Below, piece after piece: positions 8,287 through 15,563 of a stretch of 18,626 nt of DNA (position 1 is its first letter; every line of letters starts with the position of its first letter). This DNA comes from CAZODA01 sp964578485 (GTDB taxonomy: Bacteria > Bacteroidota > Bacteroidia > Bacteroidales > Marinilabiliaceae): assembly GCA_964578485.1 (NCBI GenBank), contig CAZODA010000054.1, positions 1-18,626 of the forward strand, given 5' to 3'. The notes below the pieces were generated by a model. That model had not been told where the DNA came from and made no database searches. It saw only the letters and a program-made list of their open reading frames with translations. The position numbers were made by a program, and so were the translations under genes.

Positions 8287-9135
8287 CTATGGATTTTTAG
8301 GTTCATACGCAATAGCCATCCAATTGTTATTTTCTTTTGATGAATGGACCCTTAGTTGGTTTTTTTCAGCAACTTCATTAATATCTTGCATGTCATGGGT
8401 ATATATTCCGCTAACAATTAACAAGCTCTTGTTTTGTTTTAGTTTTTTTGCAAAAACTGCCATGTCATCAATTAATACATTGCGACTGATATTTGCTAAA
8501 ATAATATCAAAATCCTCCATGTTTTGAAGTGCTGAAGCATCACCTTTAATTATTTCAACATTTTTAATATTATTGATTTTAAAATTCTCCTCACTGTTTT
8601 TTATGCAATTTTCATCAATGTCAATTGCTGTTATAAAAGCAGCCCCTTCAATAGAAGCAAGTATTCCTAAAATTCCCGACCCGCACCCCATATCCAATAC
8701 TCTTTTCCCTTTAAAATCATTTTCTATAATAAATTGCATCATCAATGATGTGGTTTCATGATGCCCTGTTCCAAATGACATTTTAGGTTCAATAATGATT
8801 TGAATTGGCAATTCAGGATATTCATTATGAAAAGGACTTCTCACAACACATTTATTAGAAATAACAATGGGTCTAAAATAATTTTTCTCCCATTCTTTAT
8901 TCCAATTTTTAGGCTGAATAATTTCTGAAGTATAGGAGACACGGATATCATGTAGAGGCTTAATTATCTGCTTTATTAAACTTTCAGAGTATAGATTTTC
9001 CGGTATAAAAGCTTCCAAGCCGTTTTGCAGCTCAATAAAACCTTCAAAATCATGTTGGCTCATTAAAGCAATGAGAATATCAAGGTGATTTTTGTTGTAG
9101 GGAGTTATCTTAATAGCAACTTTAATATAATTCAT
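8287..9135 (-). CDS. prmA: Ribosomal protein L11 methyltransferase
   Basis: SAM-dependent enzyme that trimethylates ribosomal protein L11. With the start at 9135 the protein has 282 residues, normal for the family. The N-terminal domain that recognises L11 covers about 1-60. FGTGHHETT (121-129) is the PrmA signature; VLDMGCGSG (146-154) is SAM motif I; IDIDENC (171-177) holds the acidic residue for the ribose; ILANIS (202-207) is the motif IV position. The frame stays open upstream to an ATG at 9216, but those 27 extra codons run through a terminator hairpin and a palindrome, and the family normally starts with a short beta strand as in MNYIKVAIKI, so I chose the internal start. Confidence 0.95.
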   Translation of the reverse strand: MNYIKVAIKITPYNKNHLDILIALMSQHDFEGFIELQNGLEAFIPENLYSESLIKQIIKPLHDIRVSYTSEIIQPKNWNKEWEKNYFRPIVISNKCVVRSPFHNEYPELPIQIIIEPKMSFGTGHHETTSLMMQFIIENDFKGKRVLDMGCGSGILGILASIEGAAFITAIDIDENCIKNSEENFKINNIKNVEIIKGDASALQNMEDFDIILANISRNVLIDDMAVFAKKLKQNKSLLIVSGIYTHDMQDINEVAEKNQLRVHSSKENNNWMAIAYEPKNP

Positions 9136-9146
9136 AACACAAGGAA

Positions 9147-9181
9147 TTAAAAAAGAGGGTGTCCTTATTGAATACCCTCTT
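9147..9181 (-). terminator. Rho-independent terminator after tpiA, 12 nt before the prmA start
   Basis: On the minus strand AAGAGGGT (9181-9174) pairs with ACCCTCTT (9160-9153) over a 13-nt loop, and the descending arm runs straight into a T-rich tract (9152-9147). An 8-bp stem with a T tract is a standard intrinsic terminator and fits the end of the DUF1599–DoxX–tpiA operon. Because the prmA ATG follows only 12 nt after the T tract, the same structure could act as an attenuator in the prmA leader. Confidence 0.75.
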
Positions 9182-9202
9182 ATGATATATGTGAAACAAA
9201 GC

Positions 9203-9216
9203 TTGACTATAGTCAA
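9203..9216. promoter_or_regulatory. 14-bp perfect palindrome, possible operator
   Basis: TTGACTATAGTCAA is identical to its reverse complement. The TTGAC-N4-GTCAA layout has the same arm length and spacing as Crp/Fnr-type boxes (TTGAT-N4-ATCAA). It lies between the tpiA stop and the terminator, about 70 bp before the prmA start, and overlaps a weak minus-strand -7-like AAGCTTTG (9204-9197). Binding by any regulator is inferred. Confidence 0.4.
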
Positions 9217-9236
9217 CTAATTTGCTAAAGCCCTTA

Positions 9237-9992
9237 TTAAAATGAATTAATTATAGCTAAGAAATCATCGGCATTAAGTGAAGCTCCTCCAATTAATCCA
9301 CCATCCACGTCTTTATTTGCAAATAATTCTTTTGCATTTTTTGGATTACAGCTGCCACCGTAGAGTAGAGAGGTATTCTCCGCAACTTCATTTCCATATT
9401 TTTCGGCTATCAGCCCTCTTATAAATGCATGCATTTCTTGTGCTTGGTCGGGAGTGGCAGTTTTGCCTGTTCCTATTGCCCATACGGGTTCATAGGCAAG
9501 AACTATTTGGCTGAATTCTTCTTTGCTAAGATGGAATAGTGCTTCTTCTATTTGTTTTTTTACCACATCAAAATGAATGTTGGTTTCACGTTCTTCTAAA
9601 ACTTCACCAATACAAAATATTGGATTGAGTTTATTTGCAAGTGCGAGATCGGTTTTTTCTTTCAATATTGAATTTGTTTCACCATAATAGGCACGCCGTT
9701 CCGAATGTCCAAGTATCACATATTGGGCACCGGTTGATTTTATCATTGAAGCAGACACTTCGCCGGTATAAGCTCCCGATCCTTTATCGGCACAGTTTTG
9801 TGCAGCTACAGCAACTTTTTTGTCATCAATATTTTTTACAATCTCTGTAATATGTATAAATGGTGTGCCTAAAATCACACGACAATCAGGCCTTACATCA
9901 TTCAGACGATTATCTACCTCTTTGGCCAATTCGATTCCTTCTTGCAGGGATTTATTCATTTTCCAGTTACCTGCTACAATGTTTTGTCTCAT
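9237..9992 (-). CDS. tpiA: Triosephosphate isomerase
   Basis: Interconverts dihydroxyacetone phosphate and glyceraldehyde 3-phosphate in glycolysis and gluconeogenesis. The 251 residues are the normal length for a single TIM barrel. Catalytic residues are Asn9 and Lys11 in GNWKMN, the electrophile His96 in GHSERR (95-100), and the base Glu168 in AYEPVWAIGTGKTA, which also contains mobile loop 6. The phosphate-binding segments YGGS (211-214) and GGLIGGASL (231-239) are present. Its ATG overlaps the TGA of the DoxX-like gene by 4 bp (ATGA), so the two are translationally coupled, and a terminator follows. Confidence 0.98.
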   Translation of the reverse strand: MRQNIVAGNWKMNKSLQEGIELAKEVDNRLNDVRPDCRVILGTPFIHITEIVKNIDDKKVAVAAQNCADKGSGAYTGEVSASMIKSTGAQYVILGHSERRAYYGETNSILKEKTDLALANKLNPIFCIGEVLEERETNIHFDVVKKQIEEALFHLSKEEFSQIVLAYEPVWAIGTGKTATPDQAQEMHAFIRGLIAEKYGNEVAENTSLLYGGSCNPKNAKELFANKDVDGGLIGGASLNADDFLAIINSF

Positions 9993-11224
9993 TTTTTTGT
10001 TTTTATGATATTACTTGTTAATAATAAAACAGGAATTAATAAAACTCCAAAAATATGCGAAAATAATAATAAATTGGTTTTTTTCTTTCGGATTTCTGTA
10101 AGTGTATAGGATAGGGGATTATCCATTATTTTTATGTCGGGAATATTGTTATGGTGCCATTTGTTAATTACAAGCCCATCATAAACAAGAATTAAGCCCG
10201 GATTAGAACGGATAATTGTTTTAAGTGTGATATTATCGCTATACAAATAATGAAGGCCGCTTGAATGTTCTTTTTCAAATTTTGCCGCTTCTTGTGAATC
10301 TGAGGATGTTACACAATAAAAGGGGATGTTAAGTTTTGCAGCTTCCTTAGATAGCTCTGTCATTGGAGCGATTGATTTTTTCGGTATTTTTGTCAAATCA
10401 TGACTTACCATTAGAAATACTGCTCCCTCATGCTGAATAATATCAAAAGTGATATCACCATCTTCCTCATCTATTAAAGAAAAAGCTTCAAGAGCCGGAA
10501 TATATCCTTCTTTTATGATTTTTGTTTTGCTTTCAATAAAAACCCATGTGCTATCATTGTAGGGATAATCATCAACATCAAAGGTTTTTTGTTTGCCATC
10601 TTTTTCCATTATAAAGAGGGTTTCATATTCGGGCATTTCGGCTCCTTCCGGAATTTCGATTAATGAATAAATATCGGCACCGCTTTTAAATGGTCTAAAG
10701 TCTATAATTGGAAGGTTTGACAGGCTGTACCATGCAACCCCTGATATATACAATGCAAAGGCAACAGCAGTTATAGTTTGGAGAAGCTGAGAAGAGGGTG
10801 TTTTATATTCTTTTCTAAACAGCCATGCTCCATAAGCAAAAATAATTATGATGACATTTTTTATGAAAGTCTGCCAGTTACTAATTACAATGGCATCTCC
10901 AAAGCAACCACAATCTGATACAGGGTCGAAAATTGCAATATAAAGTGTGAGCAGGGTAAAGAAGCCCATAAAGGCAAGCAGCGTGGGAATAACTTTTTTC
11001 AGGAAAAGGCCTGTTAATAGATATATGCCTAATAAAAACTCAATTACTGCCAATGCAAAAGCCATTGGCATTGAAAATATTATCAACCAGTCGAAATTAA
11101 AGGCAATAAAATAATCATTGAATTTCACAGCAGTACCTGTTGGGTCAACAGCTTTTACAAAGCCTGAAAAAATAAAGGTAATTGCAGGAATAAGTCTGCA
11201 AAGAAATCTAAGTACAGAGTTCAT
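9989..11224 (-). CDS. DoxX/MauE-like membrane protein with C-terminal thioredoxin-like domain (BT_3928-type)
   Basis: An inner-membrane protein of 411 residues. Hydrophobic segments lie at about 2-23, 46-73, 78-99, 119-137 and 147-169, forming a DoxX/MauE-like bundle, then a soluble domain of about 210 residues and a final membrane segment at about 384-407. The motif DCGCFGD with Cys105 and Cys107 sits between the third and fourth segments and looks redox-active. The soluble domain resembles a thioredoxin fold near its end (NPGLILVYDGLVINKWHHN, 331-349), but the usual CXXC is missing. I believe this is the family named after B. thetaiotaomicron BT_3928; its function is unproven, perhaps periplasmic thiol redox. 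A start at 11263 adds 13 residues and overlaps the upstream gene; I prefer 11224 because it follows an A-rich stretch and matches the family's N-terminus just before the first membrane helix. Confidence 0.82.
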   Translation of the reverse strand: MNSVLRFLCRLIPAITFIFSGFVKAVDPTGTAVKFNDYFIAFNFDWLIIFSMPMAFALAVIEFLLGIYLLTGLFLKKVIPTLLAFMGFFTLLTLYIAIFDPVSDCGCFGDAIVISNWQTFIKNVIIIIFAYGAWLFRKEYKTPSSQLLQTITAVAFALYISGVAWYSLSNLPIIDFRPFKSGADIYSLIEIPEGAEMPEYETLFIMEKDGKQKTFDVDDYPYNDSTWVFIESKTKIIKEGYIPALEAFSLIDEEDGDITFDIIQHEGAVFLMVSHDLTKIPKKSIAPMTELSKEAAKLNIPFYCVTSSDSQEAAKFEKEHSSGLHYLYSDNITLKTIIRSNPGLILVYDGLVINKWHHNNIPDIKIMDNPLSYTLTEIRKKKTNLLLFSHIFGVLLIPVLLLTSNIIKTKK

Positions 11225-11249
11225 TTTATTTGATTTTTTATTGTTGTGG

Positions 11250-11804
11250 CTAAGCATTTTCATCAGGGAATTCTAATTTTATCAGTGCAAAGATTGCATA
11301 ATTAATCATATCCATATAATTGGCATCAACTCCTTCCGAAATCAGGGTTTTCCCGTCGTTATCTTCGATTTGTTTTGTACGGTATAATTTCATTAATATC
11401 AAATCAGTAAAAGAACTGATTCGCATGCTTCTCCATGCTTCATCATAATCATGATTTTTGTTTTCCATTAGTTTTCTCGAAGCATGGATATGCTTATTAT
11501 ATAAATCAATTGCTATTTCAGGTGACATTTCGGGCATATCACTAATTCCTAATTCAAGCTGAATAAGGGCCATGACAGCATAATTTACTATACCAATAAA
11601 TTCGGGTTTTATCCCTTCATCAATTTTTGCATGACCTTTAATTTGAATGCTTCTAATACGTTGAGCTTTAATAAAAATTTGGTCGGTTACCGATTGAGGA
11701 CGTAATATCCTCCATGCAGTTCCATAATCGAGCATTTTCTTTTCAAAAATATCACGACAAATCTGTATAATATGTTCAAATTGTTGGTCAGTGATCTGGG
11801 ACAT
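11250..11804 (-). CDS. DUF1599-family protein with internal duplication
   Basis: A predicted soluble, mostly helical protein of 184 residues. It is an internal tandem duplication: residues about 9-86 and 100-180 share the pattern DYG(T)AWR (26-32) / DYDEAWR (119-125), then a basic segment with D-x-I-x-x-K (TDQIFIKAQRIRSIQ / TDLILMKLYRTKQIE), and an I-x-NYA-x-x-A-L-I-x-LE ending. I recognise this as the DUF1599 family seen in Bacteroidetes upstream of the DoxX-like/tpiA pair. The duplicated acidic and basic residues resemble the all-alpha nucleotide-handling proteins, but the reaction is not known. It is the first gene of the minus-strand operon and is divergent from folP. Confidence 0.8.
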   Translation of the reverse strand: MSQITDQQFEHIIQICRDIFEKKMLDYGTAWRILRPQSVTDQIFIKAQRIRSIQIKGHAKIDEGIKPEFIGIVNYAVMALIQLELGISDMPEMSPEIAIDLYNKHIHASRKLMENKNHDYDEAWRSMRISSFTDLILMKLYRTKQIEDNDGKTLISEGVDANYMDMINYAIFALIKLEFPDENA

Positions 11805-11940
11805 AAAATTAATTTTTATCAGTTTTTATTTAATCATTAGCAATATGTTTGTAAAAATACAAAAAATGCCTGAGTCTCAATTATGCTTATGCAATAATTT
11901 AAAAGCTTATAAAGCAGTTTAAAGGTTCTGTAATAGTAAA

Positions 11941-11971
11941 TTTGAAATTAAGCGTATTTTGATTTCTTTTG
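11941..11971 (+). promoter_or_regulatory. Candidate promoter of folP–cdaA
   Basis: TTTG at 11941-11944 is followed after 19 nt by TTCTTTTG at 11964-11971, one mismatch from the TAnnTTTG consensus. The spacing fits Bacteroidetes -33/-7 elements and would give a leader of about 28 nt before the folP ATG. The 202-bp region shared with the divergent DUF1599 gene also has an inverted repeat TTTGTA-N4-TACAAA at 11848-11863. Confidence 0.4.
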
Positions 11972-12006
11972 TATCATAATAAATAATAACGGGAAAACTA
12001 TTTTGA

Positions 12007-12903
12007 ATGTTACAGCAAAATGAAAATTTTGAAGTAAGTAAACCATATATTACAAGGCGGAGATATATTAATTGTCGTGGTAAGCTCATTGATTTAAGCA
12101 GTCCCTTGGTTATGGGAATTATAAATTTAACTCCTGATTCTTTTTTTTACGGTAGTCGATTTCAGAGTAAGGAGGAGGTACTGAAAAGGGCGGAGGAAAT
12201 ACTTGAAGAAGGAGGGAGTATTGTTGATCTTGGAGCTTGTTCAACCAGACCGGGTGCAGATTTGGTAACAATTGATGAAGAAATTAAGCGCTTAATGCCC
12301 GTATTGGAGCTTATTAGAAAAAAGTTTCCTGAACTAATAATATCAATTGACACTTATCGTTCAGAGGTAGCAAAGAAAACCGTTTTGGAAGGGGAAGCTG
12401 ATATTATTAATGACATTTCAGGAGGTGAAATGGATGAGAAAATGCATGAAACGGTGGCAGCCATTAAGGTTCCCTATATTTTAATGCATATGCAAGGGAC
12501 CCCTTCCAACATGCAAAATTCACCAACTTATAAAGATGTAGTTTCAGATATTTCCTTATGGCTTTCAAAAAAAGTTGATAAATTAAAATTACTTGGAATA
12601 GCTGATATTATAATTGATCCGGGTTTTGGCTTTGGCAAAACTATAGCACATAATTATCAACTATTAAGTCATCTTGAAGAATTTGCCTTATTTGAATTGC
12701 CCTTAATGGTTGGGCTTTCCCGTAAGTCGATGATTTATAGCTTTTTAAACACTAAGGTGGGTGATTCTTTGAACGGTTCAACAGTTTTAAATACTATTGC
12801 TCTTATGAAAGGAGCAAATATTTTGAGGGTACATGATGTAAAGGAAGCCGTAGAAAGTATTAAATTAGTAACAAAATTGAATCAGGAAAACAAAACGCTA
12901 TGA
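12007..12903 (+). CDS. folP: Dihydropteroate synthase
   Basis: Condenses p-aminobenzoate with hydroxymethyl-dihydropterin pyrophosphate to dihydropteroate in folate synthesis; the target of sulfonamides. The 298-residue protein has a TIM barrel with the pyrophosphate-binding MGIINLTPDSF (36-46), GACSTRPGA (76-84), IDTYRS (114-119), pterin-binding Asn-Asp at 135-136, MHMQGTP (160-166), DPGFGFGKT (204-212), GLSRKS (226-231) and the C-terminal LRVHD (263-267). All active-site elements appear normal, with no obvious resistance insertion. The first about 25 residues are an extension ahead of the barrel; no other Met lies before the core, so the start is well fixed. Its TGA overlaps the cdaA ATG by 4 bp. 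Confidence 0.96.
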   Translation: MLQQNENFEVSKPYITRRRYINCRGKLIDLSSPLVMGIINLTPDSFFYGSRFQSKEEVLKRAEEILEEGGSIVDLGACSTRPGADLVTIDEEIKRLMPVLELIRKKFPELIISIDTYRSEVAKKTVLEGEADIINDISGGEMDEKMHETVAAIKVPYILMHMQGTPSNMQNSPTYKDVVSDISLWLSKKVDKLKLLGIADIIIDPGFGFGKTIAHNYQLLSHLEEFALFELPLMVGLSRKSMIYSFLNTKVGDSLNGSTVLNTIALMKGANILRVHDVKEAVESIKLVTKLNQENKTL

Positions 12904-13667
12904 CTTTTTTAGATATCCGATTTATTGATATTATTGATATTGTTTTAGTAGCTTACTTAATGTACCGTTTATATAAGCTGATAAAAGGTACTGTTGCCCT
13001 GAGTATTTTCATTGGTTTATTTGCTTTTATCATTTTTTGGTTAATGATAAAGGCTTTAAATATGCAGTTATCATCAACTATTTTAGACAATTTCGTTAAT
13101 GTTGGTGTTTTGGCTCTGATCGTAGTTTTTCAGCAAGAGATAAGACGGTTTTTATTATTGTTAGGAAGCAAATACAACTTAGCCGGTTTTTCAATTGATA
13201 CTTTATTTGCCGGAAAATCTCCCGGCATGATGAGCTTTTATATTAAGCCTGTTGTAAAGGCTTGTGAGGAGTTTGCAAAGTATAAGACAGGGGCTCTTAT
13301 TGTAATAACCAGAAAATCGGAATTGATTGATTTTGTCCAGACAGGTGAGCTACTCAATGCTGTAATTTCCAAGACCTTGTTAATGTCAATTTTTTTCAGA
13401 AACAATCCTTTGCACGATGGAGCTGTTATAATTACTCAGAGTAAAATAAAAGCAGCAGGTTGTATTTTACCTGTTTCACAAAATATGGATGTCCCACAGT
13501 ATATTGGTCTTCGTCATCGTGCTGCCATGGGTATTACCGAAATTTCAGATGCCACTGCAATTGTTGTTTCTGAGGAAACCGGTAGAGTTTCATTTTTTAG
13601 TGAAGGAAAAGGCAGATATAATGTAAGTATAGAACAGCTTGAAACCTTGTTGAAAGGTAGCGTATAA
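12900..13667 (+). CDS. cdaA: Membrane diadenylate cyclase CdaA (c-di-AMP synthase)
   Basis: Makes cyclic di-AMP from two ATP at the inner membrane. The 255-residue protein has three predicted membrane helices (about 10-28, 32-51 and 66-78), then a linker and the DisA_N/DAC catalytic domain (about 100-245). The two diagnostic motifs are present: DGA at 173-175 in LHDGAVII and RHR at 205-207 in GLRHRAAMGITE; SEETG (224-228) is also conserved. The usual Firmicutes regulator gene cdaR does not follow, nor does glmM. Translation is probably coupled to folP through the ATGA overlap. Because c-di-AMP usually controls osmolyte and potassium transport, the pairing with folP is a gene-order observation, not evidence of a shared pathway. 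Confidence 0.96.
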   Translation: MTFLDIRFIDIIDIVLVAYLMYRLYKLIKGTVALSIFIGLFAFIIFWLMIKALNMQLSSTILDNFVNVGVLALIVVFQQEIRRFLLLLGSKYNLAGFSIDTLFAGKSPGMMSFYIKPVVKACEEFAKYKTGALIVITRKSELIDFVQTGELLNAVISKTLLMSIFFRNNPLHDGAVIITQSKIKAAGCILPVSQNMDVPQYIGLRHRAAMGITEISDATAIVVSEETGRVSFFSEGKGRYNVSIEQLETLLKGSV

Positions 13668-13719
13668 TTTTATATAGTTTAAAAATCATACTTTATAAAA
13701 GGGATAGAGAATTTACGAA

Positions 13720-14577
13720 ATGAAAGTAGCAATATGCGGAATTAATGGATTAATAGGAAAAGCTACAGCTGAAAAGTTTCACCTAATGAATTATGATGTA
13801 ATTGCCATAGGCAGGGATGATTTAGCTAAAGGCAGCGAACATTTAAAGGTTTTATTTAATAATGTTGATGCAATAATAAACCTTGCCGGTGCACCTTTGA
13901 TAAGGCGATGGACAAAAAAATGGAAGGAAGAATTATATAATAGCCGCATTAATACAACAAGAATAATTGTAGAAGCTGTAAATGAAATGGAAATTCCTCC
14001 TCGAAGCTTTATTTCGGCTTCAGCCGTTGGAATTTATGATGATCATTCGGTTCATGATGAATTTTCGGTCTTGTATGGTAAGGATTTCTTGTCTATGATA
14101 TGTCGCGATTGGGAGAATGAAGCATTGAAGCTGAATTCTAAGCCCATCAAACTTTTTATCTTCAGATTTGGTGCTGTTTTATCAAAACAAGGAGGATTTT
14201 TAAAAAGGATATTATTTCAATTTAAAATGGGGCTGGGTGGTAAGATTGGAAAAGGGAATCAATTTTTCCCCTGGATACATATCGATGATGTGGTAAGAGC
14301 AATTATTGGTGCTGTAGAACTACCCAATACTGCGGGAATTTATAATTTAGTTGCACCGGAGATTGTTGATAACCAGAAGTTTACTAAAACTTTGGCTTCG
14401 GTATTAAAAAGACCTGCTTTTTTTCCCGTTCCACTTTGCTTGCTTAAATTATTGTTTGGTGAAGCAGTAACAGCTATAACTACCGGACAGCAGGTAATAC
14501 CCCAACGCTTATTGGCTGATGGATTTGAGTTTGCTTATCCCACACTTGAATCGGCACTAAAAAAGGAACTTTATTAG
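13720..14577 (+). CDS. TIGR01777-type NAD(P)-dependent epimerase-like protein (YfcH/SDR39U1 family)
   Basis: An extended short-chain dehydrogenase of 285 residues. The Rossmann nucleotide-binding motif is GINGLIG (7-13), followed by NLAGAPLIRRW (54-64), SASAVGIY (99-106), FPWIHIDDV (183-191) and NLVAPE (209-214). The C-terminal DUF1731 part ends in PQRLLADGFEFAYP (261-274). These features place it in the TIGR01777 family near E. coli YfcH. The classical YXXXK catalytic pair is not evident after Tyr106, as is common in this family, and the substrate is not known. It starts 53 bp after cdaA and may be cotranscribed with folP–cdaA; it is convergent with xerD. Confidence 0.9.
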   Translation: MKVAICGINGLIGKATAEKFHLMNYDVIAIGRDDLAKGSEHLKVLFNNVDAIINLAGAPLIRRWTKKWKEELYNSRINTTRIIVEAVNEMEIPPRSFISASAVGIYDDHSVHDEFSVLYGKDFLSMICRDWENEALKLNSKPIKLFIFRFGAVLSKQGGFLKRILFQFKMGLGGKIGKGNQFFPWIHIDDVVRAIIGAVELPNTAGIYNLVAPEIVDNQKFTKTLASVLKRPAFFPVPLCLLKLLFGEAVTAITTGQQVIPQRLLADGFEFAYPTLESALKKELY

Positions 14578-14663
14578 CCTGCTCTATTACAGTTAATTTA
14601 TTCACTTGTCCGGAGCTTATCCATAATAAAGCAGGCAGAATAGTTATAGCTTGAATTAACAAC

Positions 14664-15563
14664 TTATGTGCGTGGATGATATTGAATAATAGTGTTTTTT
14701 AAATATTCCTTATCCAAATGCGTGTAAATTTCTGTTGTAATGATAGATTCATGTCCTAACATTTCTTGTACTGCTCTTAAATTGGCTCCACCATCAATAA
14801 GATGAGTAGCAAAAGAATGTCTGAATGTATGTGGGCTGATATTCTTTTCCAGATTGAGTTTTTTAGTGATATTTTTAATAATAGTAAATATCATTACCCT
14901 CGATAGTTTTTTGCCTCTCCGATTCAAGAATAATATATCTTCATGTTCGGGGTGTATCTTCAGATTTCTTCTGTATTCACTCAAATACAAGTTTATCTCT
15001 TTTATAGCCTTGGTACTTATTGGAACTAAGCGTTCTTTACTTCCTTTACCTTCTATTTTTATAAATCCGGATTCAAAAAACAGATTCGAAATTTTAAGAT
15101 CAATTAATTCCGAAACTCGTAGCCCACAACTGTAAAGAGTTTCCAATATAGCTTTGTTCCTCTGACCCTCAGGCTTCTTTATGTCAACAGCATTAATAAT
15201 GGTATCTATTTCTTCAACAGATAATATTTCCGGAAGCTTTCGACCTACCTTAGGAGCTTCCAATAAAGCTGTAGGGTCTTTTTCTATTTTTTCTTCTATA
15301 AGAAGGAATTTATAAAAGGATTTAATACCACTTATAATTCTTGCTTGTGTGCGAGGACTAATTCCACGATTTCCCACCCATTCCATCAACTCTTTTAGAT
15401 GATTCAACACCACCTGATCCGGACTTAAATTATATCCGTGATCTTTTAAAAAATTCACCAACTTGTAAAGATCTGTTACATAGGCATGAATAGAATTATC
15501 CGACAGGCCTTTTTCAAGTTTTAAATAATTTTTAAATTCTTTTATTTCTGCTTCCCAATTCAT
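14664..15563 (-). CDS. xerD: Site-specific tyrosine recombinase XerD
   Basis: Resolves chromosome dimers at dif together with XerC. The 299-residue protein has the SAM-like core-binding N-terminal domain (about 1-85) and the catalytic domain with all six active residues: Arg149 (CGLRVSEL), Lys173 (GKGSKERLVP), His245 and Arg248 (HTFRHSFATHL), His271 (LGHES) and the nucleophile Tyr280 (TTEIYTHL). Each is exactly one residue beyond the E. coli XerD numbering. Length, conservation and the neighbouring aroQ–pyk pair argue for a chromosomal Xer enzyme, not a mobile-element integrase. Convergent genes are separated by 86 bp holding an imperfect GCCTGCT/AGCAGGC inverted repeat (14577-14583 and 14630-14636). 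Confidence 0.95.
   Translation of the reverse strand: MNWEAEIKEFKNYLKLEKGLSDNSIHAYVTDLYKLVNFLKDHGYNLSPDQVVLNHLKELMEWVGNRGISPRTQARIISGIKSFYKFLLIEEKIEKDPTALLEAPKVGRKLPEILSVEEIDTIINAVDIKKPEGQRNKAILETLYSCGLRVSELIDLKISNLFFESGFIKIEGKGSKERLVPISTKAIKEINLYLSEYRRNLKIHPEHEDILFLNRRGKKLSRVMIFTIIKNITKKLNLEKNISPHTFRHSFATHLIDGGANLRAVQEMLGHESIITTEIYTHLDKEYLKNTIIQYHPRT

Noticed and set aside
9136..9216. Upstream extension of prmA to an ATG at 9216
   Set aside because: The extra 27 codons run through a palindrome and the terminator, and add sequence absent from the usual PrmA N-terminus.
14578..14663. Bidirectional terminator between the epimerase-like gene and xerD
   Set aside because: The GCCTGCT/AGCAGGC arms are 46 nt apart with no T tract, so the structure is too weak to call.
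14664..15563. Integrase of a genomic island
   Set aside because: Residue spacing matches XerD exactly, neighbours are core genes, and no attachment-site repeats or cargo are visible.
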